Source: JAVJRN01 sp040218415
GTDB taxonomy: Bacteria > Bacteroidota > Bacteroidia > Cytophagales > Cyclobacteriaceae
Assembly: GCA_040218415.1 (NCBI GenBank)
Contig: JAVJRN010000010.1
Span: forward strand, 62,001-126,000
Direction: 5' to 3'
DNA: 64,000 nt
Within the stretch, counting starts at the first letter, position 1. Each line of letters begins with the position of its first letter. Shown piece by piece: positions 46,757-54,984 of this stretch. The position numbers and the translations under genes were made by a program. The notes under the pieces are model-generated. The model was given only the letters and a program-made list of their open reading frames with translations. It did no database searches and was not told the origin of the DNA.

Positions 46757-47496
46757 TGACAGTGGTTGATCAAATGGGGCGTGAGCTCCATTTGAAAAAC
46801 ACACCAAAGCGAGTGATATCGCTTGTTCCGTCCATTACCGAGTATCTTATTGATATAGGTGTTGAAGTAGTTGGGAGAACCAAATTCTGCATTCATCCTT
46901 CTGACCAAGTATCTGATATCAAAATCATTGGAGGGACAAAAAATTTTCGTTTTGAGGTGATCGATTCACTCAAGCCGGACTTAATTATTGGAAATAAGGA
47001 AGAGAATTTTGAAAAAGGCATCAATCAGCTTTCCGATAAGTTTCCAGTTTGGATGAGTGATATTTTGACTCTGGAGGATTCTTTTGATATGATGACTCGC
47101 TTGGGCGAAATTTTGGATCAAGAAGAGGGAGCCAATCATCAGGTTGCGAAAGTTTCAAACAACCTCTCGAAGTTCAAGGATTCAAAAAAAGGAAATGCGC
47201 TTTATTTGATTTGGGCTAATCCGTGGATGGCTGTTGGTCGTGATACTTTCATCGACGATATGCTGGGCTATTTGGGGTTCAAAAATATAATAGAAGAAAC
47301 CAGATACCCCGTGCTTGACGAATCTCGATTGTTAGAAATTAATCCTACGACTGTTTTGTTGAGTTCAGAACCCTTTCCATTTCAGCAAAAACACAAAGAA
47401 TTACTACAAAACTTGCTTCCAAAGGCCAACATTCTTGATGTAGATGGCGAGGCGTATAGCTGGTATGGTAGCCGTTTGAGTAAGGTGGTTTTTTAG
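46756..47496 (+). CDS. BtuF-like periplasmic-binding-fold protein without signal peptide
   Basis: A 246-residue protein of the helical-backbone metal/cobalamin-binding family (TroA/BtuF superfamily): RVISLVPSITEYLIDIGVEVVGRT, IKIIGGTKNFRFEVIDSLKPDLIIGN, and WANPWMAVGRDTFIDDMLGYLGF. The usual export signal is absent: the protein begins directly with TVVDQMGRELHL, the first strand of the fold. It overlaps the M42 peptidase gene by one base. The lack of a signal and of nearby ABC permease genes leaves open whether it is cytosolic or starts further upstream, although the coupling argues for the start given. Confidence 0.85.
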   Translation: MTVVDQMGRELHLKNTPKRVISLVPSITEYLIDIGVEVVGRTKFCIHPSDQVSDIKIIGGTKNFRFEVIDSLKPDLIIGNKEENFEKGINQLSDKFPVWMSDILTLEDSFDMMTRLGEILDQEEGANHQVAKVSNNLSKFKDSKKGNALYLIWANPWMAVGRDTFIDDMLGYLGFKNIIEETRYPVLDESRLLEINPTTVLLSSEPFPFQQKHKELLQNLLPKANILDVDGEAYSWYGSRLSKVVF

Positions 47497-47695
47497 TGTG
47501 ATCTGTTTTGTTACGCTCGTAAATACTTTCTTCTGTGCGTGTATAGAAGATCGTAATTTTGTGAATACAATCCTTAAAACGCTTTTTAAGTCGTTATAAA
47601 AATGCGCTTTTTCACTGTCCCTTCCCTTCTTGGCGGTGTAGAAAATGGATCAGTGATTTTTTTAATAATTTATCAAATCATCGTTGCGATAAGAC

Positions 47696-47854
47696 TTATT
47701 CCTTTTTTTTTGATCTACCAGCATCTTTCAAGGCTTTATCTATAATCCATTCTAGTTGACCGTTGGTGCTACGGAACTCGTCGGAAGCCCATTTCTCAAT
47801 CTTACTGAGCATTTCAGGATCTAAACGTAATACAAACGGTTTTTTCTTAGCCAT
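47696..47854 (-). CDS. Small Arc-like ribbon-helix-helix DNA-binding protein
   Basis: A 52-residue protein MAKKKPFVLRLDPEMLSKIE, then KWASDEFRSTNGQLEWIIDK and a basic tail ending RSKKKE. It has the RHH layout: a short beta strand (FVLRLD) followed by two helices, as in Arc/MetJ-type repressors. It lies downstream of the SPFH gene on the same strand, a combination I recall from other Bacteroidota. A tandem palindrome upstream of the SPFH gene is a good candidate operator. Confidence 0.8.
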   Translation of the reverse strand: MAKKKPFVLRLDPEMLSKIEKWASDEFRSTNGQLEWIIDKALKDAGRSKKKE

Positions 47855-47975
47855 CAGAATTTAATTCTTGCCAGTTTTCTTCGAACTCAATCGCTGTTTT
47901 TTGGAATACTATCACGTTGTGCTTGGTAGCCACTAAATATGAGTCGTAAGCGATATAAAATGCCTTTTCTTTCAA
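47847..47975 (-). CDS. Possible 42-residue hypothetical protein between SPFH and RHH genes
   Basis: An open minus-strand frame (LKEKAFYIAYDSYLVATKHN, then VIVFQKTAIEFEENWQELNS, DG) fills the gap and its stop overlaps the start of the RHH gene by 8 bp, as in coupled genes. No ATG is present; TTG at 47975 is the best start. Protein-like composition and the overlap argue for a real gene, but the missing ATG argues for caution. Confidence 0.4.
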   Translation of the reverse strand: MKEKAFYIAYDSYLVATKHNVIVFQKTAIEFEENWQELNSDG

Positions 47976-48019
47976 ACGAAAAATTTACTCTTTTTCAAGA
48001 GTAAATTTCCTTCTATCAT

Positions 48020-48877
48020 CTAATGATTCAACGTGCCTGAATTTAAAACAGGCGTTATGTCTTTATCCGCGCATAAAACGACCATAAGATTACTCACCAT
48101 AGCTGCCTTCTTGTCTTCATCCAGTTCTATGATTTCCTTTTTACTTAGTTCATTCAGCGCCATTTCAACCATGCTCACCGCACCTTCCACGATTTTGTGC
48201 CTTGCCGCAACTATCGCAGTGGCTTGTTGTCTACGCAGCATGGCACCCGCAATTTCTTGGGCATACGCCAAATAGCCAATTCGAGCCTCTTGTATTTCTA
48301 TCCCGGCAATAGAAAGTCTTTCTTCAATTTCAGTTTCCAGTTGATGATTCACTTCATCTAAACCAGATCGTAAAGTGACATCAGCTTCCTCATCGTCAAA
48401 GTTGTCATAAGGATAGCTACCTGCAAGTTTTCTAACGGCGGTATCTGTCTGTACACGCACAAAATTTTCATAATCATCGACTTCAAAAGCTGCCGCAAAA
48501 GTGTCCTTAACCTTCCAGACAAGAATGACACTGATAAGTATAGGATTACCTAGTTTATCGTTGACTTTCACTCGCTCACTATCGAAGTTTCTGGCTCTTA
48601 GGGAGATCTTGTTTTTGGAATAAAATGGGTTGACCCAGAAAAAACCATTCTCTTTTACTGTGCCAATATATTTACCAAAAAGCACCAATACCTTAGATCC
48701 ATTTGGGTTGACAATAAAAAAACCTGGAATCATGGCTACTGCCAAAACTAAGGGAATGATTAGAAAAGGGATTCGAAGTGCTGCGATCCCAATAATGGAG
48801 CCAATCAACAGGAACAAAATGATCATAATCCAGATATATCCTGAGCTAGGGGAGACTAATTTTTCCTTTGAATTCAT
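48020..48877 (-). CDS. SPFH/Band 7 (prohibitin-like) membrane protein
   Basis: A 285-residue protein with two hydrophobic segments (about 13-31 and 33-52: IWIMIILFLLIGSIIGIAAL; FLIIPLVLAVAMIPGFFIV), then the SPFH domain (about 65-220; GFFWVNPFYSKNKISLRARN; VQTDTAVRKLAGSYPYDNF). The pattern EEIEERLSIAGIEIQEARIGYLAYAQEIAGAMLRRQQA is typical of stomatin-type helices. It organises membrane microdomains or protease complexes. It is the first gene of a leftward SPFH-small ORF-RHH operon. Confidence 0.9.
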   Translation of the reverse strand: MNSKEKLVSPSSGYIWIMIILFLLIGSIIGIAALRIPFLIIPLVLAVAMIPGFFIVNPNGSKVLVLFGKYIGTVKENGFFWVNPFYSKNKISLRARNFDSERVKVNDKLGNPILISVILVWKVKDTFAAAFEVDDYENFVRVQTDTAVRKLAGSYPYDNFDDEEADVTLRSGLDEVNHQLETEIEERLSIAGIEIQEARIGYLAYAQEIAGAMLRRQQATAIVAARHKIVEGAVSMVEMALNELSKKEIIELDEDKKAAMVSNLMVVLCADKDITPVLNSGTLNH

Positions 48878-48935
48878 TCGTTTAGTATTAAGGGTGAAGA
48901 TCGTTTCAAGATCGCAGAATCATTTAATTAATATG

Positions 48936-48954
48936 ATATCATTTTGATATCAAA
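48936..48954. promoter_or_regulatory. Tandem TGATATCA operator before the SPFH/RHH operon
   Basis: Two copies of the 8-bp palindrome TGATATCA (48936-48943 and 48947-48954) are spaced 11 bp, one helical turn, apart. They lie 59 bp upstream of the SPFH start, in the divergent region shared with the gene at 49020. RHH repressors bind tandem palindromes with this spacing, so autoregulation by the RHH protein is likely. Confidence 0.6.
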
Positions 48955-49019
48955 CTAAATTACGTCTATTTCTTATTTAAGGTTACGAAGGGGAAAAAAT
49001 AAATTGCGAACTTTGCCTC

Positions 49020-49508
49020 ATGGCAAATCACTACACAAAATGGGAGCGTTATTTTCATAAACTAAATATCATCTTTCATGGCATAGTGGCCATTTCCATG
49101 ATTCCATTTGCATATTCTTTTTTGGAAACCCAAAAGGATTTCGCGAGCGCACCATATTTCGCTGGAGAGGAGGCGATGATTTTGAAATTCACATTGATTG
49201 GCATCTCCTTGGCATTGCTGGTTATGGCTTTTCGATACAATAATAAACTAGCACAAATCAAAGAAAATCTTGAATTGGATGAGAGGCTGTCACGCTATGC
49301 AAGACAAAATGCTATTTTCTATTTTTTGATTCAATTATCGGCCATTGCTGCTTGTTCAGGCCTTTATTTGCTGAAAGATCAGTTTTTCTCGTTTTTGTAT
49401 GTGATTGTACTTTTTGTTTTTTCTCAGACCAGACCGACCTACGACCGTGTGGTAAAGCAAAATTCAATATCCGAGGAGGAAATTGAAGAATTAAACCAAT
49501 TGCCATAA
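49020..49508 (+). CDS. Four-helix integral membrane protein, unknown
   Basis: A 162-residue protein with four hydrophobic segments, at about 15-33 (IIFHGIVAISMIPFAYSFL), 52-70 (ILKFTLIGISLALLVMAF), 95-115 (AIFYFLIQLSAIAACSGLYL) and 118-136 (FFSFLYVIVLFVFSQ). An acidic C-terminus ends EEEIEELNQLP. I do not recognise the family. It is divergent from the SPFH gene, so it may share the tandem operator. It is followed 51 bp on by the DUF6503 lipoprotein on the same strand. Confidence 0.7.
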   Translation: MANHYTKWERYFHKLNIIFHGIVAISMIPFAYSFLETQKDFASAPYFAGEEAMILKFTLIGISLALLVMAFRYNNKLAQIKENLELDERLSRYARQNAIFYFLIQLSAIAACSGLYLLKDQFFSFLYVIVLFVFSQTRPTYDRVVKQNSISEEEIEELNQLP

Positions 49509-49559
49509 GTTTGAGCATTTTAGGAACAGATATGTCTTTTTACTTCATTTCTTTACGTC

Positions 49560-50327
49560 ATGTATAACAACTACTGCATTTTGTTGATCGTATTCCTCCT
49601 ATTTGGCTGTCAGTCAAAGCAGACGAAAGAAACGCCAACAACCCAAAAAGTTAAAACAAGAAGTTTTCCTGAGGCAGTGAATGCCGTATTTGATGCTCAT
49701 GGCGGTTATCAATCTTGGTCAAATTTGCAATCGATGAAGTTTGACTTAAGCAAAGGGGAGAATTACCAAATTGATTTAAATTCTAGAAATGTCAACATTC
49801 AGTCCGAAAAATGGACAATCGGATCGAAGGGAGGGCAGGTTTGGATTAGTCCTGATACAGTAGCGTTTTCTAATCTACGGTTTTATCATAGTTTGTATTA
49901 TTATTTTGCATCTATGCCATTCGTACTTGGAGATTCTGGCATTATCTACGAAGAAACGTCCGATAAGGTGTTTCGAGATACGACTTATTCGGCGGTTAAA
50001 GTTTCCTTTCAAGAGGGCATAGGAGACGCTCCAAAAGATAATTATTTCATTTGCTATGATAAGCAAACAAAAGTCATGAAATGGTTGATGTATACGGTGA
50101 CCTTTGGCGAAGATGTAGTCAACGAAGATTATGGGTTGATCAACTATGCTGACTGGCAAGAGGTCAATGGCTTATTGATGCCGAAAAGGTTGGTATGGTA
50201 CAGATACAATGATGGTATCGACATCACGAGAAGGTCTCAGATTCAAATTTTAAACTGGGAGCTTTCGGAAAAAGCGCTAGATAGTAAGCTGTTTCTTGCG
50301 CCGAAAAATGCACGTTTTGCCGATTAA
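49560..50327 (+). CDS. DUF6503-like lipoprotein
   Basis: A 255-residue lipoprotein (signal MYNNYCILLIVFLLFGCQSK, Cys17). The body begins AVNAVFDAHGGYQSWSNLQSM and continues with a beta-rich fold including YYFICYDKQTKVMKW-like and NYADWQEVNGLLMPKRLVW stretches. That pattern (a HGG...W start, a Y.DW..V.G...P end) is that of DUF6503, a Bacteroidota envelope family of unknown function, perhaps an LolA-like lipid-binding fold. Convergent to the M28 peptidase with 44 bp between them. Confidence 0.72.
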   Translation: MYNNYCILLIVFLLFGCQSKQTKETPTTQKVKTRSFPEAVNAVFDAHGGYQSWSNLQSMKFDLSKGENYQIDLNSRNVNIQSEKWTIGSKGGQVWISPDTVAFSNLRFYHSLYYYFASMPFVLGDSGIIYEETSDKVFRDTTYSAVKVSFQEGIGDAPKDNYFICYDKQTKVMKWLMYTVTFGEDVVNEDYGLINYADWQEVNGLLMPKRLVWYRYNDGIDITRRSQIQILNWELSEKALDSKLFLAPKNARFAD

Positions 50328-50371
50328 CTACGATAGCATTTTGAAAGAAACATCACAATTGCTTCTATGTT

Positions 50372-51739
50372 TTAGATCCCTTCCTGATCAATCAGATAAA
50401 CCATACTGGTCAAGGCGGCAGCTCCCATTTCCAATTCTCTTTTATCCACGGCTTCAAAAACATCTGCTGCCGTATGGTGATAAATGAAGTATTTCTGGGT
50501 ATTCGGTAGCAACTCCATCAACAAAGGGCCTTGATCTTCGAGCGGGCTAATATCTGCACCGCTTCCTATTTGATCAAAATCATACATTCCGTATTTGAGG
50601 AACAATGGTTTCCAGTTCTTTATTTTGTTGCGTTGCGCTTCGGTTCCCATCATCGTATAACCTTCGGGAAAAAAGGAACCAGAATCGGATTCCAATGCAG
50701 CGATGGTTTTTTCGCCTTTTTTCTTCGCTATTTCGGCATATTTTTTTCCACCTCTAAGTCCATTTTCCTCATTCATGAACATGACGACACGGAGTGTACG
50801 TTTTGGTTTTATACCTAATGCTAGAAAAGTTCGGCCGACTTCCACCGACATCATGCATCCGCCACCATCGTCATGAGCGCCTTCGCCCACATCCCAAGAG
50901 TCGAGATGTCCGCCTACTACAATGATTTCCTCTGGATTTGTTGAACCTTTAATTTCACCTATGACATTATAAGAAAGCACATCGGGAAGCATTTGAGAGG
51001 TTGTTCTCAGGTATATCTTCAAATCGTCTTGGTCTTTGATCATTTCACTCAACTTTTCTGCATCCATAGTACTTACAGCAACTGCAGGTATTTGAGGCAT
51101 CAGCGGCTTATATACCAGCGATCCTGTGTGTGGTATATTATCAAGACGATTGGTTACTGACCTCACAATAACTGCTTTTGCCCCCAGATTTCCAGCTTCG
51201 GATGCGCCATAAGCGCGGGTTACAACCGCCCCACCATATGCTTCAAAATTATTGATGAGTGTAGGATCCATTTTTGTATTGATGAAGACAATCTTTCCTT
51301 CTACCTTTTTTCCAAGTTTTTTGAGTTCACCTATATTGGATACTTCTATAACATTGAGCAATAGACCTTCAGGGCCAGTTCCTACGGAGTTACCGAGCGC
51401 TAATGAGTTCAGCGATATGGCTCCATACTTTTTAGCATTGGTTACGGTAACTACTTCCTTTTCACCTCTTACCCAATGTGGCACCATGACTGGCTGTAGG
51501 TAAACGGTATCAAACCCATATGATTCCATCAATTGTTTGGTGTATTCCACTGCAGCAGCGGCCTGTGGGGATCCCGAAAGTCTGTTGCCAATTTCTTTGC
51601 AGAGGTACCTTAGATTCTCGTAGATGGGGCTTTCGGTGAGCTGATGATCATATATTGATTTTATCTTTTGTTCATAGCCTTGGGCAAAAGTGGTAAAAGC
51701 GAAGAGCAAACTGACTAAAAAGTAAAGAGATCGTTTCAT
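50372..51739 (-). CDS. Secreted M28-family metallopeptidase with PA domain
   Basis: The frame is open to 51763, but the ATG at 51739 begins a good signal peptide (MKRSLYFLVSLLFAFTTFAQ), leaving 455 residues. A protease-associated insert (about 130-240; GKIVFINTKMDPTLINNFEAY) precedes the catalytic zinc sites: GGHLDSWDVGEGAHDDGGG (His and Asp), NEENGLRGGKKYA (Glu-Glu), and the C-terminal His in YFIYHHTAADVF. It is a periplasmic or secreted aminopeptidase/carboxypeptidase for peptide scavenging. The first bases of the divergent zinc-ribbon gene lie 62 bp away. Confidence 0.92.
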   Translation of the reverse strand: MKRSLYFLVSLLFAFTTFAQGYEQKIKSIYDHQLTESPIYENLRYLCKEIGNRLSGSPQAAAAVEYTKQLMESYGFDTVYLQPVMVPHWVRGEKEVVTVTNAKKYGAISLNSLALGNSVGTGPEGLLLNVIEVSNIGELKKLGKKVEGKIVFINTKMDPTLINNFEAYGGAVVTRAYGASEAGNLGAKAVIVRSVTNRLDNIPHTGSLVYKPLMPQIPAVAVSTMDAEKLSEMIKDQDDLKIYLRTTSQMLPDVLSYNVIGEIKGSTNPEEIIVVGGHLDSWDVGEGAHDDGGGCMMSVEVGRTFLALGIKPKRTLRVVMFMNEENGLRGGKKYAEIAKKKGEKTIAALESDSGSFFPEGYTMMGTEAQRNKIKNWKPLFLKYGMYDFDQIGSGADISPLEDQGPLLMELLPNTQKYFIYHHTAADVFEAVDKRELEMGAAALTSMVYLIDQEGI

Positions 51740-51800
51740 GATATTTGATTTTCGAATTGCCAAATTAATAAAATCGGAGTTCGTTATTTATCTTTATTTT

Positions 51801-51956
51801 ATGAAAAAAAGGGAATGTCCTTCTTGTGCTATGAATGTAGATGCCAGAAAAAAAGAATGTGAAATTTGTGGCTATGAGTTTCCTGCTACTCCACCAGTAT
51901 ATAAAATCGTAGCAGTTTTACTTATTTTATTGTTTCTTTATTTGATGATTTTTTAA
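51801..51956 (+). CDS. Small zinc-ribbon membrane protein
   Basis: A 51-residue protein starting MKKRECPSCAMNVDARKKEC, with two CxxC knuckles (CPSC and CEIC) forming a zinc ribbon, followed by a single C-terminal membrane segment (IVAVLLILLFLYLMIF). The frame is open upstream to 51738, but the ATG at 51801 places the zinc knuckles at the N-terminus as in similar proteins. Function unknown. Confidence 0.72.
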   Translation: MKKRECPSCAMNVDARKKECEICGYEFPATPPVYKIVAVLLILLFLYLMIF

Positions 51957-51991
51957 GGCTTAAAGAGAGGCCTCCGAATGGGCACTCCATG

Positions 51992-53041
51992 TTAAATGGT
52001 AGATCCACCACAACTCGAGCCAGCACCAGCTGTGCATCCAAAACAATGTTGATTGATGACGATTTCTCTTTTCGTCAAAGCTTCAAAATCGAATTGGCTA
52101 ACATGAGTATGGGTATTTTGCACTTTCAAGTCGAGCATTTGATTAAAATCACAATCAAACAAATAGCCATCCCAACCGATACTTATGGTATTGCGACACA
52201 TTACACCTAAAGCTGCAGCGGGATTAAATGCATTGACCAATTCATTCATGTAATCCTCATAGTTGTTGGAGTTTACTAAGTATTCTAAGAATCTACTTAC
52301 AGGTATATTGGTGATAGCAAAAAGGCTGTTGAATGCTATGTCATACTTATTTTGCAATCGCGTTCTAAACTCTGTTTCCAGATCTTCCTGACTTCCCGGT
52401 AAGAATGCTCCCGTAGGATTATAGACCAAATCTAATTGTAAACCAGTTTTTGGGTCTCCATAACCGACTTCATTGAGCATTTTTAAGGCTTTGATAGATT
52501 TTTCGAAAACACCGTCACCACGTTGTGCATCCGTTCTCTTTGCGGTAAAATAGGGCAAAGAAGAAACGACATTCACTTTATGTTTCTTGAAGAATTCTGG
52601 CAGGTCATGGTATTTTGGATTGGCCAAAATAATCGTCAGGTTACACCTTACAATTACGGACTTACCCATGGCTGTGATTTGTTCTACAAACCATCTGAAA
52701 TCAGGATTCATCTCTGGAGCACCACCCGTCAAGTCCACCGTTTTAATGTCGGTATTTTGAATGGCATCCAAGCATTGCTGCATGGTCTCTCGTGTCATAA
52801 TCTCCTTTCTGTCCGGACCAGCATCAACATGGCAATGTTTGCAAACTTGATTACACATTTTGCCTACATTGACTTGGAAAATATCAATTCCGGTAGGTTT
52901 TAAAGGAAATAGATCAATACGCTCAAGTTTGGCTTTGAAGGAGGGAATTCCCAGACTTTCATGATCACTCAACAGGTCGATCTGGGCACTTTCTTCTTTG
53001 AATGCATGATTACGTTTTTTAAGAGATTGTAATACAGACAT
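51992..53041 (-). CDS. arsS: Arsenosugar biosynthesis radical SAM protein
   Basis: A 349-residue radical SAM enzyme with the cluster motif CNQVCKHC (Cys63, Cys67, Cys70), the SAM-binding GGAPE motif (LTGGAPEMNPDF) and the C-terminal DUF3641-like domain with cysteines in SLGVMCRNTISIG-like and NQHCFGCTAGAGSSCGG stretches. ArsS joins the 5'-deoxyadenosyl group to methylated arsenic in arsenosugar formation. It overlaps the start of its partner gene by one base. An ArsM methyltransferase, expected in this pathway, is not next to it. Confidence 0.9.
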   Translation of the reverse strand: MSVLQSLKKRNHAFKEESAQIDLLSDHESLGIPSFKAKLERIDLFPLKPTGIDIFQVNVGKMCNQVCKHCHVDAGPDRKEIMTRETMQQCLDAIQNTDIKTVDLTGGAPEMNPDFRWFVEQITAMGKSVIVRCNLTIILANPKYHDLPEFFKKHKVNVVSSLPYFTAKRTDAQRGDGVFEKSIKALKMLNEVGYGDPKTGLQLDLVYNPTGAFLPGSQEDLETEFRTRLQNKYDIAFNSLFAITNIPVSRFLEYLVNSNNYEDYMNELVNAFNPAAALGVMCRNTISIGWDGYLFDCDFNQMLDLKVQNTHTHVSQFDFEALTKREIVINQHCFGCTAGAGSSCGGSTI

Positions 53042-53382
53042 TACATTAGTTTTTCTTTGACTTGATTCATCATTTGAACGCCGTGAACTAAGGTGGCTCC
53101 ACCACGAATTGCTCCAGCTACGTGGACGGCTTCCATGAGCTGCTCTTCATCACAGCCCATTTTTAGTGTTTCAGAGGTGTATGCATCTATACAATAAGGA
53201 CATTGAATGGCATGAGAAACTGCCAAGGCAATCAGTGCTTTTTCACGTTTGGTTAAAGCACCCGCCTCAAATACTTTACCGTAATACTCGAAAAATTTCT
53301 CACCAAGTTCCGGTTGGAATTCAGATATTTTACCAAACTTCCCAAGATCCTCCTTGTTGTAGTACGTTTCTTTTTTGCTCAT
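53041..53382 (-). CDS. Arsenosugar-associated AhpD/CMD-like protein
   Basis: A 113-residue carboxymuconolactone-decarboxylase/AhpD-fold protein with the redox motif CPYC in HAIQCPYCIDAYTSETLKMG and the following helix EEQLMEAVHVAGAIRGGATLVHG. In Bacteroidota and others this protein is fused or adjacent to ArsS and is called the arsenosugar biosynthesis-associated peroxidase-like protein. The stop of this gene and the ArsS start overlap by one base, supporting coupled function. Confidence 0.88.
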   Translation of the reverse strand: MSKKETYYNKEDLGKFGKISEFQPELGEKFFEYYGKVFEAGALTKREKALIALAVSHAIQCPYCIDAYTSETLKMGCDEEQLMEAVHVAGAIRGGATLVHGVQMMNQVKEKLM

Positions 53383-53502
53383 AATGTTTTATCCGAAGTG
53401 TTATTAAACTCGAATATATAAACATCAAATGAACTTAGCTCGTAGATGGGAAGATTCAAAAAGACTTGTCTTTACTGAGACACTCTGCTAGATCAATTTT
53501 TG

Positions 53503-54732
53503 CTATCTTTTTTTATCTCTTCTATTGACGATGATGCCTATTTCGTCACAATCATTCCAAAACGAAGGGTAAGATTTTTTAACCACATCTGGTTCCATAA
53601 TATTCACATCCATTTTCATGGCCAGTGGAGCGAAGGCCATGGCCATTCTATGATCATCATAAGTATTGATGGTGACCTCATCTGGCAGCTCTCCTGGAAT
53701 CAGTTTCCATACGCCATTCTCTTCCGTTAGCAGTGCGTTGATTTTGGCCAACTCTGCGGTCATGGCAGCTATTCTGTCAGTTTCCTTTATTTTCAAGCTT
53801 TCAAGGCCAGTCATGATTAGTTTCGTGCCTTTGGCAGCAGCGGTGACCATCACTGTCTGGGCTAAGTCAGGGCATGATCTAAAGTCAATCGTCACTTCCT
53901 TTTTTGATGAGTTTACCTTTACAAGGTTCGCGCCCTTGTCATCAAAAATTGTATTTACGCCAAGGTTAGCCATGATTTTGACAATGGCCTGATCGCCTTG
54001 AAAGCTTTTTTCTCTTAATCCTTCGAGCTTTAACTGAGCGCCCATATTCAAAGCTGCCATAGAGTACCAATAACTGGCTCCAGACCAATCGCTTTCGATG
54101 GTGTAATGACCCATTTTATATTTCGCGGCAGGTACTTTGATCACGTTATCAATCCATTTGGCTTTGACTCCAAATCTCTCCATGAGCTTAATTGTCATGT
54201 TGATGTAAGGTTCACTATAGACCTCCGTTGTTAAAATAATCTCCAAGCCATTTTCCAAATAAGGAGCAATCATTAGTATAGCACTGATGTATTGGCTACT
54301 TATATTTCCTGGTATTTTTATTTTGTTGACGAGTTGCTTCTCTATTTTCTCAATGGTCAAGGGAGGGTATCCTTCCTTACCTTCATATTTAATCTTAGCA
54401 CCAAGTTGTTTCAATGCCTCGACCAACAAGCCAATTGGTCTTTCGAGCATTCTTGGTGTTCCTGTGACCGTCTCACCTTTTCCAAATATCGCGAGATATG
54501 CTGTACAAAAACGCATGGTTGTGCCGGCATCCAGAACGTCCCATGTTTCTGAGGCTTCTTCCATCAGTCTCATCATTGTTTCTGTATCTCTTGCAGTGCT
54601 CAGGTTGTCAAGAGTAAGCTTATTTCCACTAAGGGCATTCATGAGTAAAGCTCTGTTGCTTTCACTTTTTGAAGAAGTGAGTTTAATTGGACCATTTAGT
54701 GATCCTTCGTATGGCGGTAAGTGATATTTCAA
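53503..54732 (-). CDS. aroA: 3-phosphoshikimate 1-carboxyvinyltransferase (EPSP synthase)
   Basis: A 409-residue protein on the short side of the family (~425-450). Key features are KLTSSKSESNRALLMNALS (Lys and Ser substrate contacts), LDAGTTMRFCTAYLA, SSQYISAILM, the DRIAAM region with ESLKIKETDRIAAM, and YDDHRMAMAFAPLA. It joins shikimate-3-phosphate and phosphoenolpyruvate in aromatic amino acid synthesis. aroB lies upstream on the same strand, 244 bp away with a small opposite-strand gene between. Confidence 0.95.
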   Translation of the reverse strand: MKYHLPPYEGSLNGPIKLTSSKSESNRALLMNALSGNKLTLDNLSTARDTETMMRLMEEASETWDVLDAGTTMRFCTAYLAIFGKGETVTGTPRMLERPIGLLVEALKQLGAKIKYEGKEGYPPLTIEKIEKQLVNKIKIPGNISSQYISAILMIAPYLENGLEIILTTEVYSEPYINMTIKLMERFGVKAKWIDNVIKVPAAKYKMGHYTIESDWSGASYWYSMAALNMGAQLKLEGLREKSFQGDQAIVKIMANLGVNTIFDDKGANLVKVNSSKKEVTIDFRSCPDLAQTVMVTAAAKGTKLIMTGLESLKIKETDRIAAMTAELAKINALLTEENGVWKLIPGELPDEVTINTYDDHRMAMAFAPLAMKMDVNIMEPDVVKKSYPSFWNDCDEIGIIVNRRDKKR

Positions 54733-54807
54733 AATCTAAAAAGGGGTTTGTGATAGGGATAACAGTGTTACAACTGTTTTGGTATTAAAGCTGTCAATAT
54801 TAGTATT

Positions 54808-54984
54808 ATGACGGATCCTAAAACTTTATTAAAAATATTCAGTACGGTTTTAGCCACAACGTTCATCAGTTCATTGACGTTTTTCTTTTTTGAACTGTTC
54901 AAAAAAGTTTTGATTTCAAAAGCCAAAATTGCCCAATCCAAACCAACAATGAAAGAAGAACTTGAGGAAAATCTTTTTATTTGA
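54808..54984 (+). CDS. Possible 58-residue single-pass membrane protein
   Basis: An ATG-initiated frame on the strand opposite to aroA and aroB encodes MTDPKTLLKIFSTVLATTFI, a hydrophobic stretch (about 8-30, TVLATTFISSLTFFFFELF), then a basic/acidic tail ending EELEENLFI. The last 8 bp overlap the convergent aroB end. The composition and start look like a real small gene, but no family is recognised. Confidence 0.5.
   Translation: MTDPKTLLKIFSTVLATTFISSLTFFFFELFKKVLISKAKIAQSKPTMKEELEENLFI

Noticed and set aside
48628..48635. Core GGTTGACC of the proposed operator
   Set aside because: It is inside the SPFH coding sequence and the flanks do not match the AATT arms, so it is a chance hit; it shows that the 8-bp core alone is not specific.
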